DNA from: JANQKX01 sp039028695
GTDB taxonomy: Bacteria > Pseudomonadota > Alphaproteobacteria > Kiloniellales > Kiloniellaceae
Assembly: GCA_039028695.1 (NCBI GenBank)
Contig: JBCCHN010000127.1
Coordinates: forward strand, 1-15,395
Length of the DNA: 15,395 bases
Reading direction: 5' to 3'
Under the pieces are notes generated by a model. That model saw only the letters and a program-made list of their open reading frames with translations, searched no databases and was not told the origin of the DNA. Made by a program: the position numbers and the translations under genes. Of this stretch, positions 6,699 to 14,793 are shown piece by piece; the first letter of the stretch is position 1, and every line of letters starts with the position of its first letter.

Positions 6699-8051
6699 CT
6701 ATTGGGATGACAATACCAGGTCAAGGAACTGCGCCAAATCCTTTTCGGCCAGCTGATCAAAGCGAGCCGACAGGGCAGCAATCTGACCGCTCCGTTCCTC
6801 ACCAAGGACCGGATCGGCGAAGAGGTGATATTTGTCCGTGATCTCCTGGTCGGACAGGGGGTCTTCCGGATCCCCTTTGGGGGTTCTCGGCTCGGATTGG
6901 ATCTCCCGTCCGTCTGTCAGATAGAGCGTGACATCCGCCCAGCGCTGCCGGGTGCTGATCTTAGTATAGTGCTCAGTCTCCACCAGATCCGTTACCGCAC
7001 AGAGCCGACGTATTACCGGGTCGCCCAAGGCCTCTTCCGTTAACTCCTCAAGGGCAATCTTGCCACGTGCAATCATGGTGGCGACGGGGAAGACGATGGC
7101 ATAGGTCATTTCGTCCAAGGTTTTGGGGTCATGTCCCGCCAAGTCCAAGGCATAGCGGAATGTCTGAATGCGGACCCTGGCCACATCCCCAGGCTTTATT
7201 CCGTGAGTTTTCATCAGATCATGGGCTGCATCCATGGCCGGATGGGCCCAGCGGCAAACGGGATAACGTTTGTAGTGGGTGTTGAGGATTTCCCAGCGTT
7301 CCCCCAGGTCCGACCACCAGGGAGCTGCTTCGGTTCCTTCGGCGGTAACCGCAGGGGCACCGGTGAATCCCATCTGAGCCATAAGTGTTGCCGACACGCC
7401 GGTGGGAGCGCCCCAGCCAACACCATCCCGCAACATGGTGGGGTACTCAATACAGCGCATCATCTGGCTGCGGGGACCATGGTATTCTGCGATACCGGCG
7501 GCATGGCGTATCTGATCTCGGGTCAAACCCAAGAGACGACCCCCAGCTGCAGCCACGCCCACCGCCGTCCAAGCGCCTGAAGTGTGATAATCCGCGGCCG
7601 TGCCGTGCAGGGTTAACCCGGCCCGATAGGACACCTCATAGGCCACGGCCAAAGCCACTAAAAACTCCTCCGCTGTGGGCATGCGCCCCTGGCTTTTCAG
7701 CCCATCGGCAAAAGCGAGAACGGCCGGAAACACGGCCGAGCCGGCATGACCCTTACAGGCCGTATAGCCGTCATGGGCATCAATGGAGTCTACCGTGAAG
7801 GCACCGGCAAAAGCGGCGCCTGGCGCGCTGACGCTTCGCCCGTCAAACAGGGGTCGCGCGGTGAGGCCCGACGGGCCGGCGCACCAATGAGCCGCTGCGA
7901 AATCCCTGACGATTTGGGAAAGCTGTGTTTTGGCGGCAACCGCGGCCACCCCCATGGTGTCCAAGGTGCTGCGCCTAAGCAGGTTTTTGACCTGGTCGGG
8001 AACAAGTTCGTAAGACAGGTCAGCAGCGAAATCGGCGAAATGAAGGGACAA
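6699..8051 (-). CDS. MmgE/PrpD family protein
   Basis: This superfamily includes 2-methylcitrate dehydratase (PrpD), cis-aconitate decarboxylase and iminodisuccinate epimerase, all acting on small carboxylic acids. The 450-residue protein has normal family length. Signature segments are visible: IDAHDGYTACKGHAGS (90-105), YHTSGAW (155-161), MLRDGVGWGAPTG (206-218) and HYKRYPVCRWAHPAMDA (259-275). The start is a TTG at 8051, supported by AAAGGA 8 nt upstream; the next in-frame ATG is 32 codons in and would cut the domain. The aminotransferase ends 32 nt upstream and DUF3726 begins 25 nt downstream, so they are probably cotranscribed. No propionate-pathway partner (prpB, prpC) is present, so a PrpD function is not supported. 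The substrate is unknown. Confidence 0.9.
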   Translation of the reverse strand: MSLHFADFAADLSYELVPDQVKNLLRRSTLDTMGVAAVAAKTQLSQIVRDFAAAHWCAGPSGLTARPLFDGRSVSAPGAAFAGAFTVDSIDAHDGYTACKGHAGSAVFPAVLAFADGLKSQGRMPTAEEFLVALAVAYEVSYRAGLTLHGTAADYHTSGAWTAVGVAAAGGRLLGLTRDQIRHAAGIAEYHGPRSQMMRCIEYPTMLRDGVGWGAPTGVSATLMAQMGFTGAPAVTAEGTEAAPWWSDLGERWEILNTHYKRYPVCRWAHPAMDAAHDLMKTHGIKPGDVARVRIQTFRYALDLAGHDPKTLDEMTYAIVFPVATMIARGKIALEELTEEALGDPVIRRLCAVTDLVETEHYTKISTRQRWADVTLYLTDGREIQSEPRTPKGDPEDPLSDQEITDKYHLFADPVLGEERSGQIAALSARFDQLAEKDLAQFLDLVLSSQ

Positions 8052-8059
8052 GACGGAAG

Positions 8060-8065
8060 TCCTTT
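8060..8065 (-). promoter_or_regulatory. Ribosome binding site deciding the TTG start of the MmgE/PrpD gene
   Basis: AAAGGA on the minus strand, 8 nt before TTG 8051. It supports a rare TTG start instead of a truncated ATG start. Confidence 0.55.
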
Positions 8066-8083
8066 TCCTATTTTGATGAGCCT

Positions 8084-9286
8084 TTAGGACAGGGAACTGC
8101 AGGCTTTCACCAAACGCTCAAGGCCCCCCTTTATCACCTCTTCTGAGGTGGCGACGGAAATCCGGAAGTAAGGTCCGCAATCGAAACCGGCGCCGGGGAC
8201 CACAACGATGCCCCAATCGTTCAAGAGATGGTCTGCCAGTTGGCTAGAGTCCTGAAGAGTTTGGCCCTGAGGCGTGGTCTTGCCGAGCAGGCTCGAGCAG
8301 TTGGGCAAAAGATAAAAGGCCCCTGCCGGCGGGGCACAGGTCAAGCCCGGACAATCCCCCAAGTACGACAGGGCTAGATCCCTTCGTGACTGATAAACTT
8401 GGGCCCAATCGCGCAAGAAATCCTGCGGTCCATTGAGGGCTTCCGTCGCCGCAGCTTGGCTAATTGAACAGGGGCCGCCGTTGGTTTGGGAGAAGATCTT
8501 TTGAATGCCCCGAATCCATGGGTCGGGTCCGCCGGCATAGCCTATACGCCACCCGGTCATGGCATAGCCCTTTGAAACGCCGTTAACGGTTAGAACCCTG
8601 TCCTTTAGGTCCGGTGCCACTTGGGCGATGGTAGCAAAGCTCATATCGTCAAAGAGGATATGCTCATAAAGATCGTCGGTCAGGATCCAAATTTGGGGAT
8701 GCTTGCGAAAGACGGCTGCCAATCCCTCCAATTCCTGGGCGCTATAGACCGCGCCGGTAGGATTGGACGGCGAACACAGCAAGACCAGCCTGGTTCGGGA
8801 TGTGATGACCGCTTCCAACATCTCGGGGCTCATCTTAAAACCGGTCTCGCTGCCGGTTTCGATGCGGATGGGCTGGCCGCCCGCCATCATGGTCATACCA
8901 ACGTGCGACGGCCAGCAAGGGGTGGTCAGAATGACCTCGTCCCCTTGGTCAACCACCGCCTGAATGGCATTGGTCAGAAGCGGCTTGGCCCCCATGCCGA
9001 TGACGATTTGCTCGACCGAATAGTCCAAATCGTTATCACGCTGGAATTTGCCTTGCACGGCTTCCTTGAGCGCCGATCGACCATCGGTTGGTGTATAATG
9101 GGTATCGCCCTCATCAATTGCCCGTTTGGCTGCGGCGCGTATGTGATCGGGCGTGTCGAAGTCCGGTTCGCCGGTGGAAAAACTCCAAAGCTCTTTTCCG
9201 GTCTCGCGCAAACGGGTGGCATGGGAAAAAATCTGGGCGATGGCCGAGGGCTGGAAGCGATCCAACAAACTACTGAGCTGGGGCAT
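8084..9286 (-). CDS. Class I/II PLP-dependent aminotransferase
   Basis: A fold-type I aminotransferase of the aspartate aminotransferase I-gamma type (400 residues, cytosolic). Motifs in order: GEPDFDTP (39-46), GAKPLL (99-104), SPSNPTG with N175 (172-178), TDDLYEH with D204 and Y207 (203-209), the PLP-binding lysine K239 in NGVSKGYAMTGWRIGY (235-250), and the carboxylate-binding arginine R375 in YFRIS. All catalytic residues are present. The amino donor and acceptor cannot be deduced; aspartate, prephenate and other substrates occur in this family. I prefer the ATG at 9286 because AAAGG lies 7 nt upstream; an in-frame ATG at 9301 lacks a ribosome site and follows a small hairpin. It heads the aminotransferase-MmgE/PrpD-DUF3726 unit. 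Confidence 0.93.
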   Translation of the reverse strand: MPQLSSLLDRFQPSAIAQIFSHATRLRETGKELWSFSTGEPDFDTPDHIRAAAKRAIDEGDTHYTPTDGRSALKEAVQGKFQRDNDLDYSVEQIVIGMGAKPLLTNAIQAVVDQGDEVILTTPCWPSHVGMTMMAGGQPIRIETGSETGFKMSPEMLEAVITSRTRLVLLCSPSNPTGAVYSAQELEGLAAVFRKHPQIWILTDDLYEHILFDDMSFATIAQVAPDLKDRVLTVNGVSKGYAMTGWRIGYAGGPDPWIRGIQKIFSQTNGGPCSISQAAATEALNGPQDFLRDWAQVYQSRRDLALSYLGDCPGLTCAPPAGAFYLLPNCSSLLGKTTPQGQTLQDSSQLADHLLNDWGIVVVPGAGFDCGPYFRISVATSEEVIKGGLERLVKACSSLS

Positions 9287-9293
9287 GGTCGAG

Positions 9294-9298
9294 CCTTT
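9294..9298 (-). promoter_or_regulatory. Ribosome binding site deciding the aminotransferase start
   Basis: AAAGG, 7 nt before ATG 9286. It lies between the two candidate ATGs and so favours the inner one. A GGCC-AGAA-GGCC hairpin (9309-9320) lies just before the outer ATG (9301). Confidence 0.5.
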
Positions 9299-9361
9299 CA
9301 TGCAATGAGGCCAGAAGGCCCCAAGGCGTTCGCTGATTTCCTGATCCTTTTGTCTCTACTG

Positions 9362-9384
9362 GACTTGGCCTGGAAATCCAAGTC
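9362..9384 (-). other. Inverted repeat between the MFS and aminotransferase genes
   Basis: GACTTGG and CCAAGTC form a 7-bp stem around a 9-nt loop, 20 nt after the MFS stop. No T-run follows on the minus strand, so it is not a classic terminator. It may slow transcription, stabilise the MFS mRNA end or bind a regulator. The rest of this 118-nt gap shows no convincing promoter. Confidence 0.35.
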
Positions 9385-9404
9385 TTACGGCAAAGACCTG
9401 CGCA

Positions 9405-10583
9405 TTAAAGCCGTCGGTGGATGCTAAAGGACAGAACCGCTAAGGCAAAAAGAACAATGCCCAAAACCAGAAATACAACCGGGACCGGAAAGACGATGAG
9501 CAAAAGGGAGAATATCCCGGCTTGCAAGAGATCGGCTAGATCCCGGTGGGTGGAGAATAGTGGGGTCATGGTCGGGCGTTGCGAGGGTTTGCAAGCGCGG
9601 TAAAAAAGGGAATTGCCATAGCCGTCCACAACGGTCATGGCACAGGCCGCGGCGACGATGCAAAGGGCACCGGCGATGGGCCAGGTCGGTAGAAACCCCG
9701 CGAGAAAAAGGGCCGTGGCGCCAGCGGGAAAGACCACAAGATTGATCTTGCGAATGCCATGCCGCCGGGCGGCCCATCCCCAAAGGGGCATTAACAGCAT
9801 AAAGACCGAACCAAGAGAGACCATGAAGCCGCCGACCAGCGTCCCCAGTCCGGTTTCAACCGCGTAAAGCGGGGTATAGATAAAAAAAGAGGCCCAAAAA
9901 AAGCCACGACCGACCGCCATAAGCCAGGCGAGCGTAAGACGAGGTTGGGCAAAGAATTTTGACAGATTGGGCAAGGGGCGGGTGGCCGGTGGGGCCTCGA
10001 TCTGCACGACCTCTAGCCGGTGAAAGCCACGGGCCCAGAAAAAGAGCAGGACCACGACCATCACCATGGCGCTGGCCGCAAAGGGCGCCCAATGTCCCCA
10101 AAGATCGCTGAGTGCCACGCCAAGCAAGGGGCCGATTGTTAGTGCCAGACCTACCGCAAGCATACGTAGAGGCTCCGAATGGCCTAACTGATGCCGTCGA
10201 ATGCGATCCATAATGAACATGTTTAGGCAAGTAGAGAGAACGGCGATGCCGCACGCGCGGAGTGCGAAGCCCGCAATCTGACTGGGCAGCTCCTGGAGCA
10301 TAAAAATGCCGTAGGCAATTCCGGCAAACACAAAGGCGATAGAACAAATCCTGGCTCGCCCCAACCATCGGGCCAAATAGGGGATGGCAAAGACCATCAA
10401 GATGGAAATTGTCGCCCCCAGGAAGAAGAGCAGGCTTACTTTTTCATCTTTGCCGACGATTTCCAAGGTTTGAACCGGCAAGGCCACAGTGACCAAAGCC
10501 CTGGCCCCATATTCGAGCCCGAACAAAACCGCGAAATCCTTGGCGCCGGGTTGGGTTGCGTCGAGGTGAAATGCCTTGGTCAT
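9405..10583 (-). CDS. Major facilitator superfamily (MFS) transporter
   Basis: A 392-residue polytopic inner-membrane protein with many hydrophobic segments, fitting the roughly 12-helix MFS fold. Helix-like blocks include residues about 50-70, 80-96, 102-122, 141-160, 168-184, 220-242, 248-270, 282-298, 302-322 and 355-386. The basic loop RWLGRAR (72-78) after the second segment resembles the MFS loop 2-3 motif, and a long polar central loop (185-215) divides the two halves. The substrate cannot be told from sequence. The start at 10583 has no clear ribosome site, but the family N-terminus begins there. It lies 118 nt upstream of the aminotransferase on the same strand, so it may carry that pathway's substrate or product, either inward or outward. 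Confidence 0.85.
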   Translation of the reverse strand: MTKAFHLDATQPGAKDFAVLFGLEYGARALVTVALPVQTLEIVGKDEKVSLLFFLGATISILMVFAIPYLARWLGRARICSIAFVFAGIAYGIFMLQELPSQIAGFALRACGIAVLSTCLNMFIMDRIRRHQLGHSEPLRMLAVGLALTIGPLLGVALSDLWGHWAPFAASAMVMVVVLLFFWARGFHRLEVVQIEAPPATRPLPNLSKFFAQPRLTLAWLMAVGRGFFWASFFIYTPLYAVETGLGTLVGGFMVSLGSVFMLLMPLWGWAARRHGIRKINLVVFPAGATALFLAGFLPTWPIAGALCIVAAACAMTVVDGYGNSLFYRACKPSQRPTMTPLFSTHRDLADLLQAGIFSLLLIVFPVPVVFLVLGIVLFALAVLSFSIHRRL

Positions 10584-10666
10584 GGAGCTGTGGTCTTGAG
10601 AACGGTCATCCGCACAATGATATCTCGACCTAGGGGTGTCTTAAAACCATAAATATAACGCTGTCC

Positions 10667-10695
10667 ATAATGGCCTGGATGCCAATGCACATCAA
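10667..10695 (-). promoter_or_regulatory. Possible promoter of the MFS gene
   Basis: On the minus strand TTGATG (10690-10695), a 17-nt spacer and CATTAT (10667-10672) precede the MFS gene by about 80 nt. Each box matches consensus at four of six positions. This 137-nt gap is the only sizeable one between the dapF unit and the accessory genes, so a promoter here would separate two transcription units. No terminator for the EamA gene is visible in it. Confidence 0.35.
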
Positions 10696-10720
10696 GAAAT
10701 GCGCTTCGATAGGGGAAGGT

Positions 10721-11590
10721 CTAATGGCCGCTGTTCAGCAAGGCGGCCCCGATTACGACAATGGTGGCAGCGAGCAGTCGGGAGCGCCCGAAGGGCTCCC
10801 CCAGCAGGCGTGTCCCAATTAGCGCGGCAATAATGACGGAGGTTTCGCGCAAAGCTACCACGTGAGCCATGGGGGCCTGGCCCATGGCCCAAATGACGAT
10901 TCCATAGGCCAATCCCGCGATCAGGCCTCCCGCAAGTCCATTTTTAAGGTTCGGGGCAAAGGCGCCCTTCAGATCATGGCGTCGTAGCCAAAGGGTTACT
11001 GCCGCGAGGGGGACAGCTTCCAAGACAAAGAGCCAAAGAATATAGGAAGCGGCAGATCCCGAGAGCCGCACACCTGTCCCATCGACGAAACTATAAAGGC
11101 CGATGTTGAGTGCCGTTAGAAGCGCAAAGCTTATGGAGATCAACTCTCCTTTGCGAAAGCGATGGCTGGGTCGGAAGAAACTCGCGAAGCGGGATAAGGA
11201 GATAATGCCTCCAGAGACAATCAAGAGCCCGGCGATTTCGACGGTTGACAGGACCTCACCCGCGAAGATCCAGGCTAAAATTGCCACCAAGGCAGGGGCG
11301 GCGCCTCGGGCAATGGGGTAAACTTGACTAAGATCGCCTTGACGGTAGGCCATTAGGAGGACGGCGTAATAGATTTGATGGATCAGAACCGACAGGGCGA
11401 TAAAGGGCCAGCTTTCTGGCGCGGGAAAGGGCACAAAAGGAAGGGCGAAAATAGAAACGACACCTGGAGTGGATATCACCAAGCATTGCATCACCAGCCT
11501 ATCCCGGCCGGCTTTGACCAATGCATTCCAGCTGGCATGGCAAACAGCCGCCAACAGAACCAGCGCTAATACTCCGGGCTCTAAAGTCAA
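10721..11590 (-). CDS. EamA/DMT family transporter
   Basis: A drug/metabolite transporter superfamily permease of 289 residues with about ten transmembrane helices in two EamA repeats. The repeat signatures are visible twice: YPIARGAAPALVAILAWIFAGE (91-112) and ALRETSVIIAALIGTRLLGE (246-265). Family members mostly export amino acids, metabolites or drugs; the substrate here is unknown. The frame extends about 50 codons upstream inside the PuuE-like gene, but that extension is not family-like. I choose the TTG at 11590, with GAGGG 5 nt upstream, directly before the hydrophobic first helix. This leaves 1 nt after the PuuE-like stop, so translation is probably coupled. Confidence 0.88.
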   Translation of the reverse strand: MTLEPGVLALVLLAAVCHASWNALVKAGRDRLVMQCLVISTPGVVSIFALPFVPFPAPESWPFIALSVLIHQIYYAVLLMAYRQGDLSQVYPIARGAAPALVAILAWIFAGEVLSTVEIAGLLIVSGGIISLSRFASFFRPSHRFRKGELISISFALLTALNIGLYSFVDGTGVRLSGSAASYILWLFVLEAVPLAAVTLWLRRHDLKGAFAPNLKNGLAGGLIAGLAYGIVIWAMGQAPMAHVVALRETSVIIAALIGTRLLGEPFGRSRLLAATIVVIGAALLNSGH

Positions 11591-11591
11591 A

Positions 11592-12512
11592 TTAACCCTC
11601 GGCTGGCGGGTGCATCTTGATCCAATGTTTGGCCAGGTCGCCCCGGCGACAAATCCAAATCTCCCTGCGGCTTTGTATGTAATCGAGAATGCGGTAAAGG
11701 GCACCGATGCGGCCAGGTCGTCCGATGAGGCGGCCATGCAGTCCAATGGTCATCATCTTGGGATGGGTTAGGCCCTCGCCGTAAAGACAATCAAACGAAT
11801 CCTTTATGTAGGTGACGAACTCCTCGGCAACCCGATAGCCGACGCCAAAGGTAAAGCGGCTATCATTGGTGTCCAGTGAATAGGGTACGATTAAATGGGG
11901 GCGCCCGTAGTCGCGGGACCAGAACGGCAGTTCGTCATTGTAGCAATCCGAGTCATAGAGAAAGTCGCCCTGCTCAATCACCAAGCGGCGGGTATTTCGG
12001 CTCGGCATACCCGCATAGTAGCCAAGCGGTTCTTCTCCGGTCAATTTCTTGGCTTGCGCGATGCAACGGGCGATATGATCCCGTTCAATCGCTTCATCCA
12101 GGCCGTGATGATCGATCCAACGCCAGCCATGGCATTGAATATCGAATCCCGAGTTTTTGATTGCGGACAAAGCGGGCGGGTTTTGCTCGCCGGCCCGGCC
12201 GACCAAATTAACCGTTGCCGGCAAGCCACGCTCTTGAAAGGCCTTCATGATCCGCCAAAATCCAACGCGGCTGCCGAATTCATAGTTGGATTCCATGTTC
12301 AGGTCCCGTTCGCCAATCTTGGCGTCAACGGTCAGGTCGGACAGGCGGGTTTCCGAACAGTCGTCACCGTTTGACAGGCAAAGCTCGCCCCCCTCCTCAT
12401 AATTGATGCAAAAATTGACCGCCAATCTTGCGCCATTGGGCCATTGGGGATCGGGCGGCTCGGGGCCGAAACCGATGAGGTCTCTCGGCGGATAGAGCTT
12501 GTCGCCGGCCAT
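11592..12512 (-). CDS. NodB-fold (polysaccharide deacetylase family) hydrolase, PuuE allantoinase-like
   Basis: A 306-residue cytosolic protein that resembles PuuE, the metal-independent allantoinase that hydrolyses allantoin to allantoate. Matching blocks: YPPRDLIGFG (7-16), NFCINYEEGGE (33-43), LNMESNYEFGSRVGFWR (71-87), QCHGWRWIDH (126-135), SRNTRRLVIEQGDFLYDSD (171-189), PYSLDTNDSRF (210-220) and GLHGRLIGRPGRI (257-269). Classical deacetylases have a TFDDG motif; here the same place reads INYEEGG, so the metal-binding aspartates are absent, as in PuuE. GGGGGA lies 6 nt before the ATG. It follows ftsY by 26 nt and precedes the EamA transporter by 1 nt. No other purine-degradation gene is in the window, so another cyclic amide or ureide substrate is possible. 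Confidence 0.85.
   Translation of the reverse strand: MAGDKLYPPRDLIGFGPEPPDPQWPNGARLAVNFCINYEEGGELCLSNGDDCSETRLSDLTVDAKIGERDLNMESNYEFGSRVGFWRIMKAFQERGLPATVNLVGRAGEQNPPALSAIKNSGFDIQCHGWRWIDHHGLDEAIERDHIARCIAQAKKLTGEEPLGYYAGMPSRNTRRLVIEQGDFLYDSDCYNDELPFWSRDYGRPHLIVPYSLDTNDSRFTFGVGYRVAEEFVTYIKDSFDCLYGEGLTHPKMMTIGLHGRLIGRPGRIGALYRILDYIQSRREIWICRRGDLAKHWIKMHPPAEG
11596..11600 (-). promoter_or_regulatory. Ribosome binding site deciding the EamA TTG start
   Basis: GAGGG lies within the last codons of the PuuE-like gene, 5 nt before TTG 11590. It supports the short start. Confidence 0.5.
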
Positions 12513-12538
12513 AAACCGTCCCCCTTAAAATGTCTGGG

Positions 12539-13483
12539 CTAGGCGCGGTCCAAGCCCATAAGGCCGCGGGCGAAATCCGCTGCCTCAAAGGCGCGCAGAT
12601 CCTCCGCCGCCTCACCCACGCCGATGGCATGAACCGGGAGTCCAAACTTTTCCGCCAAGGCAACCAAAATGCCGCCCCGCGCCGAGCCGTCGAGTTTTGT
12701 CAGGACCAAGCCGGTGACATTGGTGAGGTCCTTAAAGGTCGCCACCTGATTAAGGGCATTTTGGCCGGCGGTGGCATCCAACACCAAGAGAACCTGGTGA
12801 GGCCCCTCCGGTGCGAGTTTCTTGATCACACGCACCACCTTTTGCAATTCCGCCATCAGTTCGGTCTTGTTGTGCAGGCGCCCGGCTGTGTCGATGAGTA
12901 AAAGATCATCGCCGGCGGCCTGGGCTTCCGATACCGCTTCGTAAGCCAAGCCTGCAGCATCGGCGCCCGGTGCCTTAGCCACCACAGGGCAGTCCGTGCG
13001 TTCGCCCCAGATTTTGAGCTGCTCGATGGCGGCCGCGCGAAAGGTGTCCCCTGCGGCGAGGCGGACCTGGGCGCCTTCAGCGCGGAAGCGGGAGGCTAGT
13101 TTTGCGATGGTGGTGGTTTTCCCGCTGCCGTTGACACCAACCACCAAAACAATCTGGGGCTTCAAGCTCCGGTCAAGGGTCAGCGGTTGGGCCACGGGAG
13201 ATAAGATACTGGCGATATCCTCGGCAAGGGCGCCGCGGATTTCCTCGGCCGTAACTTCCTTGTTGAAGCGTGTCTCGGCCAGGCTGGCCGTTAGTTTCGC
13301 CGCGGTGGCTGCCCCTAGGTCGGCCAGGATCAAGAGCTCCTCAAGCTCCTCCAGTGCTTCGTCGTCCAGTTTTCTTTTGGTGAAAATGCCGGTTATGCCG
13401 GCACCCAGCTTGCTGGAGGACCGGCTCAGCCCGGCTTTCAGGCGGGCAAACCAGCCCTTGGGTTGGCTCTCACTATCGCTCAC
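12539..13483 (-). CDS. ftsY: Signal recognition particle receptor FtsY
   Basis: FtsY is the membrane-associated SRP GTPase receptor that takes ribosomes carrying membrane-protein nascent chains from Ffh/4.5S RNA to the Sec translocon. The 314-residue protein has a short N-terminal region with basic amphipathic character (WFARLKAGLSRSSSKL, 11-26), suited to membrane contact, without the long acidic A domain of E. coli. The helical N domain follows (about 27-100). The G domain shows GVNGSGKTT (116-124), DTFRAAA (146-152), DTAGR (198-202), TKLDG (262-266) and the closing GVGE (288-291). The start is GTG 13483, overlapping the mtaB stop as GTGA, so translation is probably coupled. The gene is complete. 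Confidence 0.98.
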   Translation of the reverse strand: MSDSESQPKGWFARLKAGLSRSSSKLGAGITGIFTKRKLDDEALEELEELLILADLGAATAAKLTASLAETRFNKEVTAEEIRGALAEDIASILSPVAQPLTLDRSLKPQIVLVVGVNGSGKTTTIAKLASRFRAEGAQVRLAAGDTFRAAAIEQLKIWGERTDCPVVAKAPGADAAGLAYEAVSEAQAAGDDLLLIDTAGRLHNKTELMAELQKVVRVIKKLAPEGPHQVLLVLDATAGQNALNQVATFKDLTNVTGLVLTKLDGSARGGILVALAEKFGLPVHAIGVGEAAEDLRAFEAADFARGLMGLDRA

Positions 13484-14793
13484 GCTGCGGTTCCGGGTCT
13501 TAGGCGATGGTCTTTACCATCCATGGGCATAGCCAAAAGCCGATTGTTGCTCCGCCCGAACACGTAAGCTGTATGAAGGCTGCCCACGTCTTCGATGTCA
13601 ATTTCCACCTCGGCAAAATGCTCGCTGCGGCCCAGGCCGGGACGTTCCATGAGCAAATGCACTTGGCGACCCTTATTTGCGTCCAAAAAAGCTTGAAGGC
13701 GCTTGTCTCCAACTTGGCGCAGTCTGGCCGCCCGTTCCTTGCGCAGGTTTTTCGGTACGGAAGGCATTTTGGCCGCGGGTGTTCCCGGGCGCTCCGAATA
13801 GGGAAAGACATGCAAGAAGGTCAGGTCACATTCTTCTACCAGGCGCAGGCTGTTTTCGAACATGGCCTGCGTTTCCGTGGGGAACCCTGCGATGAGATCT
13901 GCCCCAAAGATCACGTCTGGACGCGCCCGGCGTACAGCCTCGCACAAACGGATGGCATCCTCGCGCAGGTGGCGGCGCTTCATCCGCTTTAGAATGAGAT
14001 CGTCTCCAGCCTGCAAGGAGAGGTGCAGGTGGGGCATCAGCCGGGGTTCTTCCGCTAGGAGCCGGTAAATGTCCGCGTCAATCTCCACAGCATCCAGGGA
14101 GGAAAGACGCAATCGGGGCAACTCGGGCACTTGAGCCAGCAAGCGCCGCATCATTTGGCCCAAGCTGGGCCGGCCCGGCAAATCGCCACCATAGCTGGTG
14201 ATGTCAACGCCGGTCAAGACAACTTCCTTGACCCCCCGTTCGGTAAGGCGGCGGACCTGATCCACGATGGCGCCCATGGGAACCGACCGGCTATTGCCCC
14301 GTCCGAAGGGAATGATGCAAAAAGTGCAGCGATGGTCGCAGCCTTGTTGCACTTGGACAAAGGCGCGGGTGCGCTCTTCGAAGCCATCGACGAGGTGAAG
14401 GGCCGTATCGCGCACCTCCATGATATCGTTGACCTTGACCGCTTGCGTCTGGCCGCCGAAGTGAAAGGATGCGGGGTCCAGCTTTTCCTCGTTCCCCAGG
14501 ACAAGGTCCACCTCGTCCATGGCGGCATAGCTGTTCGGGTCAATTTGCGCCGCGCACCCAGTCACCACAATTTTGGCGCCAGGCCGCTGACGCCGCGCCC
14601 GCCGGATGGCCTGACGGGCCTGACGTTCCGCCTCGGCGGTAACGGCGCAGGTGTTGATGATCACCGCATCCGCAAGATCAGCGGCGCGGGCATGATCGCG
14701 CATGACCTGGGACTCGTAACTGTTCAGCCGGCATCCGAAGGTGATCACTTCCAAATCGTTTTCTGCAGCCTTTGTCGGTCGGGGGTCGGTCAC
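13480..14793 (-). CDS. mtaB: tRNA t6A37 methylthiotransferase MtaB
   Basis: MtaB is a radical-SAM iron-sulphur enzyme that converts t6A at position 37 of ANN-decoding tRNAs to ms2t6A, improving codon reading. The 437-residue protein has the N-terminal methylthiotransferase domain with cysteines C21 (FGCRLN), C49 (NTCAVT) and C80 (TGCAAQ) for one 4Fe-4S cluster. The radical-SAM motif CDHRCTFC (C152, C156, C159) binds the second cluster. A C-terminal TRAM-like RNA-binding segment covers about 375-435. The FGCRLN and VTGVDITSYGGDLPG segments point to MtaB rather than MiaB or RimO. The start is GTG 14793, overlapping the dapF stop as GTGA, and the end overlaps ftsY by 4 nt. Confidence 0.96.
   Translation of the reverse strand: MTDPRPTKAAENDLEVITFGCRLNSYESQVMRDHARAADLADAVIINTCAVTAEAERQARQAIRRARRQRPGAKIVVTGCAAQIDPNSYAAMDEVDLVLGNEEKLDPASFHFGGQTQAVKVNDIMEVRDTALHLVDGFEERTRAFVQVQQGCDHRCTFCIIPFGRGNSRSVPMGAIVDQVRRLTERGVKEVVLTGVDITSYGGDLPGRPSLGQMMRRLLAQVPELPRLRLSSLDAVEIDADIYRLLAEEPRLMPHLHLSLQAGDDLILKRMKRRHLREDAIRLCEAVRRARPDVIFGADLIAGFPTETQAMFENSLRLVEECDLTFLHVFPYSERPGTPAAKMPSVPKNLRKERAARLRQVGDKRLQAFLDANKGRQVHLLMERPGLGRSEHFAEVEIDIEDVGSLHTAYVFGRSNNRLLAMPMDGKDHRLRPGTAA

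Noticed and set aside
9309..9320. GGCC-AGAA-GGCC hairpin as a terminator
   Set aside because: The stem is only 4 bp with no T-run, and it lies immediately ahead of the aminotransferase start. It was used only as weak support for the inner start codon.
8621..9427. 268-residue plus-strand open frame
   Set aside because: Antisense to the aminotransferase, which has all catalytic motifs. The frame is an artefact of GC-rich codon bias.
10721..11746. Longer 341-residue version of the EamA transporter
   Set aside because: The first 52 codons overlap the PuuE-like gene and do not resemble the family. The TTG at 11590 has a good ribosome site and begins at the first helix.
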